From Caulobacteraceae bacterium (GTDB taxonomy: Bacteria > Pseudomonadota > Alphaproteobacteria > Caulobacterales > Caulobacteraceae), in the NCBI GenBank assembly GCA_947475875.1, contig CANJME010000012.1, positions 1-64,000 of the forward strand: a DNA stretch of 64,000 nucleotides. The letters are read 5' to 3'. The position numbers were made by a program, and so were the translations under genes. Under the pieces are notes generated by a model. It was not told the DNA's origin and searched no databases. It saw nothing but the letters and a program-made list of their open reading frames with translations. Shown piece after piece: positions 10,822-21,872 of the stretch. Numbering within the stretch: the stretch's first letter is position 1; each line of letters opens with the position of its first letter.

Positions 10822-11613
10822 TTGGCTCAGAGCGCACTCCTCAAGGTGATGACCGACGCCGCCCGCAAGGCCGGCAAGGGGCTCTCCCGCGACTTCGGCG
10901 AGCTTGAACACCTGCAGGTCACCCGCAAGGGCCTGGCCGATTTCGTCACCTCGGCCGACACCAAGGCCGAGAACATCCTGCGCGAGGAATTAAGCCGCGT
11001 GCGTCCCGGCTACGGCTTCCTCGGCGAGGAATGCGGCATGGTCGAGGGCACCGACAAGTCTCACCGCTGGATCGTCGATCCGCTCGACGGCACCACCAAC
11101 TTTCTGCACGCCATCCCGCATTTTGCCGTCAACATCGCCCTGGAGCGTGAGGGCGTCATCGTGGCGGCGGTGACCTACAATCCGGCCACCGGCGATCTCT
11201 ATTGGGCGGAAAAGAACAAGGGCGCCTATCACAACGACCGGCGACTGCGGGTCTCGGCCCGCAAGAGCCTGGAAGAAGCGCTGATCGCCACCGGCATCCC
11301 GTTCCTTGGTCACGGCCAGCATGGCCGGTTCCTGAAAGAACTGCACCAGGTGACTCAGCATGTGGCGGGCGTCCGGCGCTTCGGCGCGGCCTCGCTGGAT
11401 CTCGCGTTTGTGGCGGCGGGCCGTTTCGACGGCTTCTGGGAGCGCGATCTCGCCCCCTGGGACCTCGCCGCGGGCCTGTTGCTGGTCTCCGAAGCCGGCG
11501 GGCTCTGGGCCGATATGGACGGCGGCACGGACGTGCTGGCATCGGGCGGGATCGTCGCCGGTAATGCCGAGATCCAGCCGCAGCTGGCGGCGAGGCTGAA
11601 AGCCGCGGCCTAG
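10822..11613 (+). CDS. suhB: Inositol monophosphatase family protein (SuhB)
   Basis: Mg-dependent phosphatase of the inositol monophosphatase superfamily; in enterobacteria SuhB also acts with the Nus factors on rRNA transcription. The 263-residue protein has the metal sites 'GEECG' (about residue 72), 'WIVDPLDGTTNF' (about 83-94) and 'APWDLAAGLLLVSEAGG'. The start is a TTG at 10822-10824, directly after the efp stop, so translational coupling with efp is likely. A 14-nt copy of an intergenic repeat follows the stop. Confidence 0.93.
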   Translation: MAQSALLKVMTDAARKAGKGLSRDFGELEHLQVTRKGLADFVTSADTKAENILREELSRVRPGYGFLGEECGMVEGTDKSHRWIVDPLDGTTNFLHAIPHFAVNIALEREGVIVAAVTYNPATGDLYWAEKNKGAYHNDRRLRVSARKSLEEALIATGIPFLGHGQHGRFLKELHQVTQHVAGVRRFGAASLDLAFVAAGRFDGFWERDLAPWDLAAGLLLVSEAGGLWADMDGGTDVLASGGIVAGNAEIQPQLAARLKAAA

Positions 11614-11619
11614 CCTCCT

Positions 11620-11633
11620 CTGCTTGAGCGCGG
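11620..11633. repeat. Partial copy of the same intergenic repeat after suhB
   Basis: The 14 bases CTGCTTGAGCGCGG are identical to 19332-19345, part of the arm shared by copies A and B. It lies 7 bases after the suhB stop, the same sort of place as the two fuller copies. The other arm is not present. Confidence 0.45.
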
Positions 11634-11676
11634 TGACGTGATGCATCCGTCACGAATTGGCGCTAAAAGCTTCGCC

Positions 11677-12663
11677 ATGGATATGACCCGCCGCACGGCC
11701 GCAGGCCTGTTGATCGCCGGGGCCGCCTTGGCCCCTTCGTTCGGTTTCGCTCAGACGAACCGGCCCATCGTCATTGGCCACCGGGGCGCGAGCGGGCTTC
11801 GACCCGAGCACACCCTGATGAGCTATCGCGAGGCGATCGCCGAGGGGGCCGATGTCATCGAGCCGGATCTGGTGGTGACCAAGGACCACATCCTGGTAGC
11901 CCGCCACGAGAACGACATCACGGTGACGACGGATGTCTCGACCCGGCCGGAGTTCGCGGGTCGCGCCCGGCCCGCCGGCCGCAGCGGCGCGCCGGCCTGG
12001 CACGTCGAGGACTTCACCTTGAAGGAATACCAGACGCTGCGGTGCGTCGAGCGCATCCCGGCCCAGCGCCCGGAGAACGCCAAATACAACGGCCGCGAGG
12101 CGCCGCCGAGCCTGCAGCAGGTCATCGACCTGGCGAAATCGGAGAGCGCCCGGCTGAAGCGCCCGATCGGAATCTATCCCGAACTCAAGCAGTGGGCCGA
12201 GCTGAAGGCCAAGGGGTTTGAAACCGACAAACTGCTGCTGGCCATGCTGGCCAAGAACCATCTGCCGAGCGCGGCGGTGCCGGTCTATCTGCAGAGCTTC
12301 GAGCCGGAGGCCTTGAAGGCCGTGCTGGGCAAGACGGCCTCGGTGATCGTCCAGACGACGTCGGACCGATCGTTGCTCACGCCCGACGGCCTGAAGAAAG
12401 TCGCCGAATACGCCACTGGTCTTGGCCCCGACTATTCGCTGGTCACGCCCCAGCTCGTCGAGAACGCCCACAAGCTGGGCATCAAGGTGCACCCCTATAC
12501 GTTCCGCGCCGAGAACGGCTATCTGCCGGCCGCCTACAAGGTCGGGACTGACGCGAACGCCCACGGCAATCTGGTGGGCTATATCCGCACCTATCTCGAC
12601 ATGGGCATCGACGGCTTCTTCACCGACTTCCCGGCGATTGGTGTGGAAGCGCGGAATCGCTAA
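11677..12663 (+). CDS. Exported glycerophosphodiester phosphodiesterase
   Basis: Hydrolyses glycerophosphodiesters from phospholipid turnover to glycerol 3-phosphate and an alcohol; periplasmic by its signal. The 328-residue protein begins with a Tat-like leader (TRR-TAAGLLIAGAALAP, ending near AQ). It then shows the GDPD motifs 'GHRGASGLRPEHT' (catalytic His, Arg, Glu) and 'EPDLVVTKDHILVARHEN', with a closing 'FTDFP'. It resembles the periplasmic GlpQ type more than the cytoplasmic UgpQ type, given the insert in the middle. In-frame codons from 11638 also exist, but the ATG at 11677 (or 11683) gives a normal leader. Confidence 0.9.
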   Translation: MDMTRRTAAGLLIAGAALAPSFGFAQTNRPIVIGHRGASGLRPEHTLMSYREAIAEGADVIEPDLVVTKDHILVARHENDITVTTDVSTRPEFAGRARPAGRSGAPAWHVEDFTLKEYQTLRCVERIPAQRPENAKYNGREAPPSLQQVIDLAKSESARLKRPIGIYPELKQWAELKAKGFETDKLLLAMLAKNHLPSAAVPVYLQSFEPEALKAVLGKTASVIVQTTSDRSLLTPDGLKKVAEYATGLGPDYSLVTPQLVENAHKLGIKVHPYTFRAENGYLPAAYKVGTDANAHGNLVGYIRTYLDMGIDGFFTDFPAIGVEARNR

Positions 12664-12700
12664 AGGCCGCGCGCGAACCTTCTCTGCGAAGCGGGGGAGG

Positions 12701-14551
12701 TTACGCTGGCTCTCCCGCGAACTGCAGCCTGGCGAGTTTCGCATAGAGGCCGCCCTTGGCTGACAGCTCGTGGTGCGTGCCCTGTTCGACCACGCGGCCT
12801 TCGTCCATCACCACGATGCGGTCGGCTTTGAGCACCGTCGCCAGGCGGTGGGCGATGACCACGGTGGTGCGGCCGGTCATGGCGCGGGCCAGGGCGTTTT
12901 GCACCAGTCGCTCGTTTTCGGCGTCCAGCGCGCTGGTGGCTTCATCGAGCAGCAGGATCGGCGCATTGCGAACCAGGGCCCGGGCGATGGCGAGGCGCTG
13001 GCGCTGGCCGCCGGAGAGGGTCTTGGCCTTTTCGCCGATCTTTGTCTGAAAGCCCTCGGGCAGGGCGTTCAGGAAGCCCTCGGCCTCGGCCTGGTTGGCG
13101 GCTTCGCGGATTTCGGCCTCGGTGGCCTCTTCGCGGCCGAAACGGATGTTGTCGATGGCGGGCCCCGAAAACAGCGAAGCGTCCTGGGCGACGAGGGCGC
13201 AGCGGGCCCGCACCTCTTTCGGGTCGGCGTCCTTCAGGTCGACATCGTCAATGCGCACACTGCCGGACTGCGGATCGTAGAAGCGAAGCAAGAGGCGCAG
13301 CACCGTGCTCTTGCCGGCGCCGGACGGGCCTACCAGGGCCACGGTCTCGCCGGGCCGCACATGCATGGAAAAGCTGCGCAGCGCCGGCGCGTCGTCGCGG
13401 CCGGGATAGGCGAAGGTGACGGCCTCAAAGGCGATCTCGCCGAGCGCGGGCGTTGGCAGCGGTATGGGATGGGCCGGTGCAGCGATGGTGGGCCTGGCTT
13501 CCATAAGCTCGGAGATCCGCGCCATGGCGCCGGACGCCTTCTGGACCTCGCCCCAGACCTCGCCCAGCGCCCCGATCGCACCGGCCGCCATCACCGACAG
13601 CATGGCGAATTGCAAAAGCTCCCCGACAGTCATCTCGTGCGAGCGCACGGCATAGGCGCCCAGCCAAAGCACGGTGGCGATGCCGCCGGAGATCAACGCC
13701 ATGACCAGGGCGGTCATCATCGCCCGGGCGGTGATGCGCTTGACCGAGGTTCTGAACGCAATTTCGACGGCGCCAACGAAGCGGTCTGCGGCGCTCTTTT
13801 CCCGTCCAAAGGCCTGGACGGTGTCGAGCGCATCCAGGCTCTCGCCGGCATAACCGATGGCCTCGGCGAATTTGTCCTGAGCGGCGATCGAGCGCTTGCG
13901 CACCTGACGGCCGACCACGAACATCGGCACGATGACCAGGACGCCCAGGACCAGTACATAGAGCGTCAGCTTCGGCGAGAACACCATCAGCACGGTGACT
14001 GCGCCGATCATCATCAGGCTGTTGCGAAGGGCGATGGAGGCCGACGAGGCCAGCAGGTTTTCGACAATGGTGATGTCGGTGGTCAGGCGCGAGAGCACCT
14101 CACCCGTGCGGGTGTGCATGAAGAAGGCAGGATCGAGCGTCAGGATGTGAGAATAGAGCGCCTGGCGAAGGTCGGCCACGATCCGCTCGCCCAGCCGGGT
14201 GACGAAGAAATACCGCAGGGACGAGGCCAGGGCGAGGACGACGGCCACGCTGCCCAGCAGCAGGAACATCTCGTTGAGCTTCGCATCCGTGCCGCTGATG
14301 AAGCCGTCGTCAATCAGGTACCGGAAGGCGAAGGTGATGCTGAGACTGGAAGCTGTCGACAGAATCAGAAACAGCAAGGCTGGCAGGGCCTCGGCCTTGT
14401 GCGCGGCGACAAAGGGGCCGAGCCGTCCCAACGGGCGGATATCCCGTGAGCGGGGCCGTTTGGCGGCCGCATCGCTCATCGCCCCGGCGAGGTTCGCGCC
14501 CGCTCCCGGCCTGCCGGGGGCCTGGTCCTCTGCCGTTACGCCGTCACTCAT
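12701..14551 (-). CDS. ABC exporter, fused permease-ATPase (MsbA/LipA-type)
   Basis: Homodimeric ABC exporter with a six-helix transmembrane domain (about residues 45-330) and a C-terminal nucleotide-binding domain. Walker A is 'GPSGAGKST', the signature is '[15 protein letters not shown]', Walker B is '[13 protein letters not shown]' and the H-loop is '[10 protein letters not shown]'. The substrate cannot be read from sequence; lipids or hydrophobic compounds are typical for this subfamily. The start at 14549-14551 (MSDGVTAED, 616 residues) has AAGGGG seven bases upstream, better than the GTG two codons earlier. Divergent from rpmE. Confidence 0.92.
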   Translation of the reverse strand: MSDGVTAEDQAPGRPGAGANLAGAMSDAAAKRPRSRDIRPLGRLGPFVAAHKAEALPALLFLILSTASSLSITFAFRYLIDDGFISGTDAKLNEMFLLLGSVAVVLALASSLRYFFVTRLGERIVADLRQALYSHILTLDPAFFMHTRTGEVLSRLTTDITIVENLLASSASIALRNSLMMIGAVTVLMVFSPKLTLYVLVLGVLVIVPMFVVGRQVRKRSIAAQDKFAEAIGYAGESLDALDTVQAFGREKSAADRFVGAVEIAFRTSVKRITARAMMTALVMALISGGIATVLWLGAYAVRSHEMTVGELLQFAMLSVMAAGAIGALGEVWGEVQKASGAMARISELMEARPTIAAPAHPIPLPTPALGEIAFEAVTFAYPGRDDAPALRSFSMHVRPGETVALVGPSGAGKSTVLRLLLRFYDPQSGSVRIDDVDLKDADPKEVRARCALVAQDASLFSGPAIDNIRFGREEATEAEIREAANQAEAEGFLNALPEGFQTKIGEKAKTLSGGQRQRLAIARALVRNAPILLLDEATSALDAENERLVQNALARAMTGRTTVVIAHRLATVLKADRIVVMDEGRVVEQGTHHELSAKGGLYAKLARLQFAGEPA

Positions 14552-14657
14552 GGTCACCCCTTGCCGCCCGGCCTTGCTTCACGGGGCCGCTTTCGCTATA
14601 GCCGCCCATCCAATTTCCGGGCCCGCCCGGACCTCTTCAAGTCGGCAGGACCGCGCG

Positions 14658-14885
14658 ATGAAACAAGAAGGCCACCCCGATTACCACATGATCAATGTGG
14701 TGATGACCGATGGGACCACCTATCAGACCCGTTCCACCTACGGCAAGGAAGGCGCGACCCTGAACCTCGACATCGACCCGAAGACCCACCCGGCCTGGAC
14801 CGGCGGCGGCTCGGCGATGCTCGACCGCGGCGGCCGCGTCTCGCGCTTCAACGCCAAATTCGCAGGCTTCACCGCCAAAAAGTAG
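14658..14885 (+). CDS. rpmE: Ribosomal protein L31
   Basis: Large-subunit ribosomal protein, 75 residues, recognised from '[19 protein letters not shown]' and '[15 protein letters not shown]'. It has no cysteines, so it is the zinc-independent form, as is usual in Caulobacterales. The ATG at 14658 opens a frame whose longer upstream part is antisense to the ABC exporter. Its stop is followed within five bases by copy A of a dispersed intergenic repeat. Confidence 0.95.
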   Translation: MKQEGHPDYHMINVVMTDGTTYQTRSTYGKEGATLNLDIDPKTHPAWTGGGSAMLDRGGRVSRFNAKFAGFTAKK

Positions 14886-14889
14886 CGCC

Positions 14890-14929
14890 CGCGCTCAAGC
14901 AGCGAGGCGTAGCCGAGCGTTAGCGCAAC
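14890..14929. repeat. Dispersed intergenic repeat, copy A
   Basis: Left arm CGCGCTCAAGCAGCGAG at 14890-14906 and right arm CGAGCGTTAGCGCAAC at 14914-14929, separated by 7 bases. Both arms recur, reverse-complemented, just after dnaJ at 19293-19344 (17/17 and 15/16 matches). It lies directly after the rpmE stop. Confidence 0.7.
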
Positions 14930-14934
14930 TAAAA

Positions 14935-15840
14935 TTACCGCCCCGGCGGTTTCGCCGCGAGGCTGTTTCTGGCGAAGTGGGCCAACATCCTTTGCCAGCC
15001 GTCATTGGCCGCCGCCGCGTTGTAGGTGGCGCGGTAGTCGGCGTGGAAGCCGTGTTGAGCGTCCGGATAGATTATGCACTCGCTGCCCCGCCGGTTGAGA
15101 CGGCGCAGGGCGCCGTTCATCTCCTCAACGTCGGCCTTGGGAATGCCGGTGTCCATGCCGCCGTAGAGGCCCAGGACCGCCGCGTGCATGCCGGCCACCA
15201 CGTCGAACGGCCAGGGCCGCACTTCATCGCCCAGGAACTGCCCGGCCGGCGGTTTCTTGAGGCGCCCGTACCAGGCCACCCCCGCCTTGAAGCCCCGGAA
15301 GCGGGCGAGCGCCATCCACACTACCGCCCCGCCCCAGCAAAAGCCGGTGACGCCGTAATTGCCGTTGGTGTAGGGCTGGCGCTCGATCCAGCGGCCGAGG
15401 GTGTCGAGATCGCCCATCACCTGTTCGTTGGTGGCCTTGGCGACGATGGCCTGGATCTTGGCGAAATCGGTCAGGGGCGCGGGATCGCCGGCCCGGAAGA
15501 ACGGATCAGGAGCGAGCGCCACATAACCGAGCTTGGCCAGCCTGCGGCAGGTGTCGCGGATATATTCGTGCAGGCCGAAGACCTCGGGAATGACGATTAT
15601 GGTCGGGAACCGGCCGCGCGCATTGGGCCGCGCCACATAGGCCGGTAGCGGCTGATCGGGGCCGGGGATGAGGATAGACTGGCAGATCAGGCCCTGCTCA
15701 TCGGTATGAATGGTCTGGGCCTGGGCATTGGCTGAAACGGCCGCAGCGGCGTAGCCAGCAAAGAACACCGGGACGAGCGCACGGCGACTGAGGTGAAGAT
15801 CGCCTGCCGGGGTGCCTTCGGGGCGCGTGAGCTTGAGCAT
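14935..15840 (-). CDS. Exported dienelactone hydrolase family protein
   Basis: Alpha/beta hydrolase of the carboxymethylenebutenolidase family; the true substrate is unknown. The 301-residue protein has a Tat-like leader (LSRRALVPVFFAGYAAAA, then ANAQAQ) and the family's nucleophile elbow with cysteine, 'VTGFCWGGAVVW'. The acid and His are in 'GLYGGMDTGIP' and 'YPDAQHGFHADY'. The start at 15838-15840 is fixed by GGAGGAG ten bases upstream. The longer open frame beyond it runs into the dnaK promoter region and is not coding. It diverges from dnaK. Confidence 0.88.
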   Translation of the reverse strand: MLKLTRPEGTPAGDLHLSRRALVPVFFAGYAAAAVSANAQAQTIHTDEQGLICQSILIPGPDQPLPAYVARPNARGRFPTIIVIPEVFGLHEYIRDTCRRLAKLGYVALAPDPFFRAGDPAPLTDFAKIQAIVAKATNEQVMGDLDTLGRWIERQPYTNGNYGVTGFCWGGAVVWMALARFRGFKAGVAWYGRLKKPPAGQFLGDEVRPWPFDVVAGMHAAVLGLYGGMDTGIPKADVEEMNGALRRLNRRGSECIIYPDAQHGFHADYRATYNAAAANDGWQRMLAHFARNSLAAKPPGR

Positions 15841-15982
15841 CCGATTTCTCCTCCGGGGCGATACTAAACCACGGCCGCATTTCCGCACATCGGCAAAATC
15901 GAAATCCCGCAATCGGGCGCCGCCCTGGCGAGTAACACCGCTTTTGCTCCACAAGCTGAATCAAATCAGAGCTTAAGTCCCC

Positions 15983-16010
15983 CTTGCGTGAGCCCCCCGC
16001 CATCCCATAT
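15983..16010 (+). promoter_or_regulatory. Heat-shock (sigma-32/RpoH-type) promoter for dnaK
   Basis: CTTGCG at 15983-15988, 15 bases, then CCCATAT at 16004-16010. This is close to the RpoH consensus CTTGAAA-N11-15-CCCCATNT. It lies 100 bp upstream of the dnaK start, leaving a leader of about 95 bases. Promoter type is inferred from the match and from known RpoH control of dnaK in Caulobacter. Confidence 0.65.
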
Positions 16011-16110
16011 GCGGCAGATCAATTGAGTTCGGGGACAAGGGTTTATAGGGCGCTTTATCGACAAGGCCCGCGTTACCCCTTTGTCCGCCACTAAAGGAGA
16101 CGACTAATCC

Positions 16111-18021
<1,911 letters not shown>

Positions 18022-18029
18022 GCCTTGAG

Positions 18030-18085
18030 TTTGAGGCCTCAAATTAAAGGGAAGATCGCCGCCGGCCGCTTGCAGGCCGGCGGCG
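18030..18085 (+). other. Hairpin-rich dnaK-dnaJ spacer (attenuator or mRNA-processing element)
   Basis: A 14-base palindrome TTTGAGGCCTCAAA at 18030-18043 is followed by a perfect 11-bp stem: 18057-18067 (CGCCGCCGGCC) pairing with 18075-18085 around a 7-base loop. No T-run follows, so it is not a canonical intrinsic terminator. It may reduce dnaJ relative to dnaK or protect the dnaK mRNA 3' end; that role is inference. Confidence 0.6.
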
Positions 18086-18130
18086 GGGACCTTACCTCCC
18101 CTTTACGGTTAAGCGTTAAGGCTGCCCGCG

Positions 18131-19282
18131 ATGCGTGACTATTACGAAGTTCTCGGGGTTGACCGCGGATGCGATGAACCCGCGCTGAAGTCGGCGTTCC
18201 GCAAGGCCGCCATGGAGCACCACCCCGACCGCAATGGCGGTTGCGAGGACGCCGAAGGCCGCTTCAAGGAAATCAACGAAGCCTATTCCATCCTCTCCGA
18301 TCCGCAGAAACGCGCGGCCTATGACCGGTTCGGTCATGCGGGCGTGAACGGACAGGGCGGCGGCGGTCCCGGCGGCGCCGGGTTCGGCGACATCAACGAT
18401 ATTTTCGGCGACGTATTCGGCCAGGCTTTCGGCGACATGTTCGGCGGCGGCCGGACCCGCAACCCGGGTCCGCAACGGGGCGGCGATCTGCGCTACGACC
18501 TCGAAATTGACCTGGCCCAGGCCTATGCTGGCGCCGACGTCGAGATCAAATTCCCCGTCACCTTCACCTGCGAGACCTGCGAGGGCTCCGGCGCCAAGGC
18601 CGGCACCAGCCCGACAACCTGCGGAACCTGTAACGGCCAGGGCCGGGTGCGCGCCCAGCAGGGTTTTTTCGCGGTCGAACGCACCTGCCCGCGCTGCAAC
18701 GGTCAGGGCCGCATCGTGCTCGATCCCTGTCGCGACTGCCGCGGCCACGGCATGCTGCGCAAGGAACGCACCCTGAATGTCGCCATTCCGGCCGGCGTCG
18801 ACGACGGCTCACGCATCCGCCTGTCCGGCGAGGGCGAGGCGGGCGCCCGCGGCGGGCCCAAGGGCGATCTCTACATCTTTGTGTCGGTCAGGGGTCACGA
18901 CCTCTTTGAACGCGACGGACTTGATCTGCTGGTCACCGTGCCGGTGCCGATGTGCAAGGCCGCCCTCGGCGGCGAGGTCGAGGCGCCGTGCCTGAAGGCG
19001 GACGCCGACGATGACTGCCGCGCGGCCGTGAAGATCCCCGAAGGCTCGCAGACCGGCCGCACCGTGCGCATCAAGGGCAAGGGCATGCCGTCCCTGCGCG
19101 GTCCCCAGCGCGGCGATCTGGTGGTCGAGCTGTTTGTGGAAACGCCGACGAAACTGACCGGCCGTCAGAAGGAACTGATGCGCGAACTGGCTGCCGAATG
19201 CGGCGACCAGCAACACCCGGAAAGCCACGGCTTTGCGGGCAAGGCCAAGGCGTTCTGGAGCGGGATTACCGGGAACGCCTGA
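18131..19282 (+). CDS. dnaJ: Co-chaperone DnaJ (Hsp40)
   Basis: Delivers substrates to DnaK and stimulates its ATPase. The 383-residue protein has an N-terminal J domain with 'HHPDRN' (HPD at about 35-37), a Gly/Phe-rich linker, and four CxxCxGxG zinc repeats (CETCEGSG, CGTCNGQG, CPRCNGQG, CRDCRGHG). The C-terminal substrate-binding domains follow. It is full length and type I. It is co-directional with dnaK and separated from it by the hairpin-rich spacer. Confidence 0.98.
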   Translation: MRDYYEVLGVDRGCDEPALKSAFRKAAMEHHPDRNGGCEDAEGRFKEINEAYSILSDPQKRAAYDRFGHAGVNGQGGGGPGGAGFGDINDIFGDVFGQAFGDMFGGGRTRNPGPQRGGDLRYDLEIDLAQAYAGADVEIKFPVTFTCETCEGSGAKAGTSPTTCGTCNGQGRVRAQQGFFAVERTCPRCNGQGRIVLDPCRDCRGHGMLRKERTLNVAIPAGVDDGSRIRLSGEGEAGARGGPKGDLYIFVSVRGHDLFERDGLDLLVTVPVPMCKAALGGEVEAPCLKADADDDCRAAVKIPEGSQTGRTVRIKGKGMPSLRGPQRGDLVVELFVETPTKLTGRQKELMRELAAECGDQQHPESHGFAGKAKAFWSGITGNA

Positions 19283-19292
19283 CGCATTTTGC

Positions 19293-19344
19293 GTTGCGCT
19301 ATCGCTCGCCCCGGATCGGGTCCGGGGCTCGCTGCTTGAGCGCG
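19293..19344. repeat. Dispersed intergenic repeat, copy B, with central hairpin
   Basis: Inverted copy of 14890-14929: arms at 19293-19308 and 19328-19344. In the middle sits an 8-bp perfect stem, GCCCCGGA (19308-19315) with TCCGGGGC (19321-19328), where copy A has only 7 bases. It lies just after the dnaJ stop, so it could act as a 3'-end or termination element. Confidence 0.7.
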
Positions 19345-19461
19345 GTTGTTAACCCCCGACTCACCTCTCCGAAACCTCGCCTTTACCCGTGCCCTGTAGA
19401 AGCGAGGGCTGAAGAGCCGTCTCCGGGCAATGAGGGACGGTGATGATGGGTGTGTCTGCAG

Positions 19462-20919
19462 ATGACCAAAACGGTCCTTATCGTCGACGATGATCCGACC
19501 CAGCGGCGGCTGGTCCAGGGCGTGCTGGAGCGTGAAGGCTTCGGCGTGGCCCATGCCGAGACCGGCGAAGCGGCCATCGACCGGCTGATGGCCGGGGGCG
19601 CCGCCGATGTCATCCTGCTCGATCTGACCATGCCCGGCCTCGGCGGCATGGCGACCCTGACCGAAATGCGCCAGCGCGGCTTTACCCAGCCGGTCATCGT
19701 GGTCACCGCCGCGGCCGGCGTTGAGACTGTGGTCAAGGCCATGCAAGCCGGCGCGGGCGATTTCTTCGTCAAACCCGCGTCTCCCGAACGGATCATCGTC
19801 GGCGTGCGCAACGCCCTGCAGATGGGTGATCTGAAGGGCGAGGTCGCCCGGCTGACCAAGCGGGCCGGCGGCAAGGCGACGTTCGATGACCTGATCGGCG
19901 ACAGCGTTCCCATGATGGCGGTCAAGCGCATGGGTGAGCGGGCGGCGAAGTCCTCAATCCCCATCCTCATTCTGGGCGAAAGCGGCGTCGGCAAGGAAAT
20001 GATCGCCCGGGCCGTGCACGGCTGTTCGGAACGGTCGGGCAAGCCGTTCGTAGCGGTCAACTGCGGCGCCCTGCCCGCCAACCTGATTGAATCCATCCTG
20101 TTCGGCCACGAAAAGGGATCGTTCACTGGCGCGACCGACAAGCACCTGGGCAAGTTCCAGGAGGCCAATGGCGGCACGCTCTTCCTCGACGAGATCGGCG
20201 AGCTGCCGCTCGACATGCAGGTCAAGCTCTTGCGAGCCTTGCAGGAGAGCGAGATCGACCCGGTCGGCTCCAAGCGCAGCGTGCGCGTCGATGTGCGCAT
20301 CGTCTCGGCCACCAACCGCGACCTGCAGGAACGCGTCGCCGAAGGCAATTTCCGCGAGGATCTCTATTACCGCCTGAACGTTTTCCCGATCGAGGCGCCG
20401 TCTTTGCGCGAACGCCGCGAGGACATTCCGGCCCTGGTCGAGGCCTTTATCCGCCGCTTCAATGTCGAGGAAGGCAAGCGCATCCAGGGCGCATCCCCGG
20501 AAGCCCTGCAGATGCTGTGCGACTTCGACTGGCCGGGCAATGTCCGCCAGCTGGAAAACGCCGTCTATCGGGCCATCGTGCTCGCCGACGCCCCTTACCT
20601 GGCGCCGCACGACTTCCCGGCCATCTCGGGCCTGAAGCCGCCGATGAGCGAGGCAAGGCCAGCGTCCGCTCCGGTGGCCATTCCGACCGGGGCCGAGCTG
20701 ATCGCCGACATGCCGGGCACCGCGCCAGTGCGCTTCCTCGATGAGCGCGGACACCTGCGCAAACTCGAGGATATCGAGAAAGACCTCATCGAACTGGCCA
20801 TCGAAACCTACGCCGGCCACATGAGCGAGGTCGCTCGCCGGCTCGGCATCGGCCGCTCGACGCTCTATCGCAAGGTCCGCGAACAGGGCATCGACGTGGA
20901 GATGAGCGAGGCGGGGTAG
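19462..20919 (+). CDS. Sigma-54-dependent response regulator (NtrC family, TacA-like)
   Basis: Two-component activator of sigma-54 promoters, 485 residues. The N-terminal receiver has the phosphorylated Asp54 in '[10 protein letters not shown]' and Lys in 'FFVKPAS'. The central AAA+ domain has Walker A 'GESGVGKE', the sigma-54 contact loop 'GSFTGA' (Ser where Ala is usual) and '[13 protein letters not shown]'. A C-terminal Fis-type helix-turn-helix is seen in '[19 protein letters not shown]'. The start at 19462 ([11 protein letters not shown]) matches the family. No partner kinase is adjacent, so it is an orphan. In Caulobacter the closest role would be TacA, but I cannot confirm orthology from sequence alone. 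Confidence 0.9.
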   Translation: MTKTVLIVDDDPTQRRLVQGVLEREGFGVAHAETGEAAIDRLMAGGAADVILLDLTMPGLGGMATLTEMRQRGFTQPVIVVTAAAGVETVVKAMQAGAGDFFVKPASPERIIVGVRNALQMGDLKGEVARLTKRAGGKATFDDLIGDSVPMMAVKRMGERAAKSSIPILILGESGVGKEMIARAVHGCSERSGKPFVAVNCGALPANLIESILFGHEKGSFTGATDKHLGKFQEANGGTLFLDEIGELPLDMQVKLLRALQESEIDPVGSKRSVRVDVRIVSATNRDLQERVAEGNFREDLYYRLNVFPIEAPSLRERREDIPALVEAFIRRFNVEEGKRIQGASPEALQMLCDFDWPGNVRQLENAVYRAIVLADAPYLAPHDFPAISGLKPPMSEARPASAPVAIPTGAELIADMPGTAPVRFLDERGHLRKLEDIEKDLIELAIETYAGHMSEVARRLGIGRSTLYRKVREQGIDVEMSEAG

Positions 20920-20937
20920 CGCCTACAAAATCCGATT

Positions 20938-21028
20938 GTCCCCGCGAAGGCGGAGACCCCGCCAATGCCCAAATAGGCACACCCCGGTGGCTGGGAGAGT
21001 TCGGATGGATCCCCGCCTTCGCGGGGAC
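20938..21028. repeat. REP-like inverted repeat between convergent genes
   Basis: GTCCCCGCGAAGGCGG at 20938-20953 and its exact reverse complement at 21013-21028 (16/16) flank 59 bases. The arm sequence resembles palindromic repeats common in alphaproteobacterial intergenic DNA. It lies between the stops of the sigma-54 regulator and trcR, where it could end both transcripts. Confidence 0.75.
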
Positions 21029-21045
21029 AGCCGGTAGACGGGAGG

Positions 21046-21753
21046 CTAGGCTTCGTCCTCGTCGTCGTCGGCCGCGACTTCGACTTCAGTGTCCGCGCCG
21101 GCTTCAACCTCGTCCTCGAAGTCCTCAACCGGCTCTTCCTCGACCTCGTCTGGCGCTGTCGTTTCGGCCGCGGGTTTCAAGGTCGCGCCCTGAGGCGCGA
21201 TGCCCTTGCGCTTGTCGTCGCGGGCTTTCTTCTCGGCGGCCTTCTTGATCAGGGCGTCGAGTTCGAGCTGGGTGCCGAGGCCTAGCGTCACCGGGTCGAC
21301 CGGCTTGATCTGCGCCTTGTTCCAGTGCTCGCCTTGGCGGACGGTTTCGATCGTCGCCTTGGTGGTGCCGAGGAACTTGGAAATCTGGGCGTCGGTGACT
21401 TCCGGGTGGTGCTTGATGAACCAGGCGATGGCGTCCGGGCGGTCCTGGCGGCGCGAGACCGGCGTATAGCGCGGGCCCTTCTTGTTGACGCGCAGCAGTT
21501 CGGCGTGGCGGCCCTGCTGGGCGCGCATGCGGAATTTCGGATCGGCGGCAGCCTTGTCCAGTTCTTCGCGGGTCAGCTGGCCGTTGCCGATGGGATCGGC
21601 GCCGCGGATGTCGCGCGCCACTTCGCCGTCGGCGATGCCTTTGACCTCCAGATGGTGCAGGCCGCAGAAGTCGGCGATCTGTTCGAAGGTCAGCGAGGTA
21701 TTGTCCACCAGCCAGACGGCGGTCGCCTTGGGATAGAGAATCTGGTCGGCCAT
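21046..21753 (-). CDS. trcR: Cell-cycle transcription factor TrcR (DUF1013)
   Basis: In Caulobacter the DUF1013 protein TrcR associates with RNA polymerase and promotes cell-cycle gene expression (established knowledge). This 235-residue protein has the characteristic opening 'MADQILYPKATAVWLVDN', the helix-turn-helix-like 'LTFEQIADFCGLHHLEVKGIADG', and 'ISKFLGTTKATIETVR'. The last 50 residues are a strongly acidic Asp/Glu tail. The start at 21751-21753 is chosen over a longer frame that lacks family similarity. It is convergent with the sigma-54 regulator across a REP-like element. rcdA, another cell-cycle gene, lies 2.6 kb away. Confidence 0.88.
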   Translation of the reverse strand: MADQILYPKATAVWLVDNTSLTFEQIADFCGLHHLEVKGIADGEVARDIRGADPIGNGQLTREELDKAAADPKFRMRAQQGRHAELLRVNKKGPRYTPVSRRQDRPDAIAWFIKHHPEVTDAQISKFLGTTKATIETVRQGEHWNKAQIKPVDPVTLGLGTQLELDALIKKAAEKKARDDKRKGIAPQGATLKPAAETTAPDEVEEEPVEDFEDEVEAGADTEVEVAADDDEDEA

Positions 21754-21872
21754 GCGGGTGCTCTTTCGGCTAGCCTGAAATGAAGGCGCCCGGCCTTGCG
21801 GCCGGGCGGTGAGGGTCGGTGATATAGGCCACAAGGGGCGGAAAGGAAACGTCTAATCCGGCAAATCGGCGA

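Noticed and set aside
12770-14449. 559-codon plus-strand frame
   Set aside because: Antisense to the ABC exporter, which carries all the ABC motifs.
18110-18120. TTAAGCGTTAA as a CtrA site before dnaJ
   Set aside because: The half-sites are 3 bases apart, not 7 as in the CtrA consensus TTAA-N7-TTAA.
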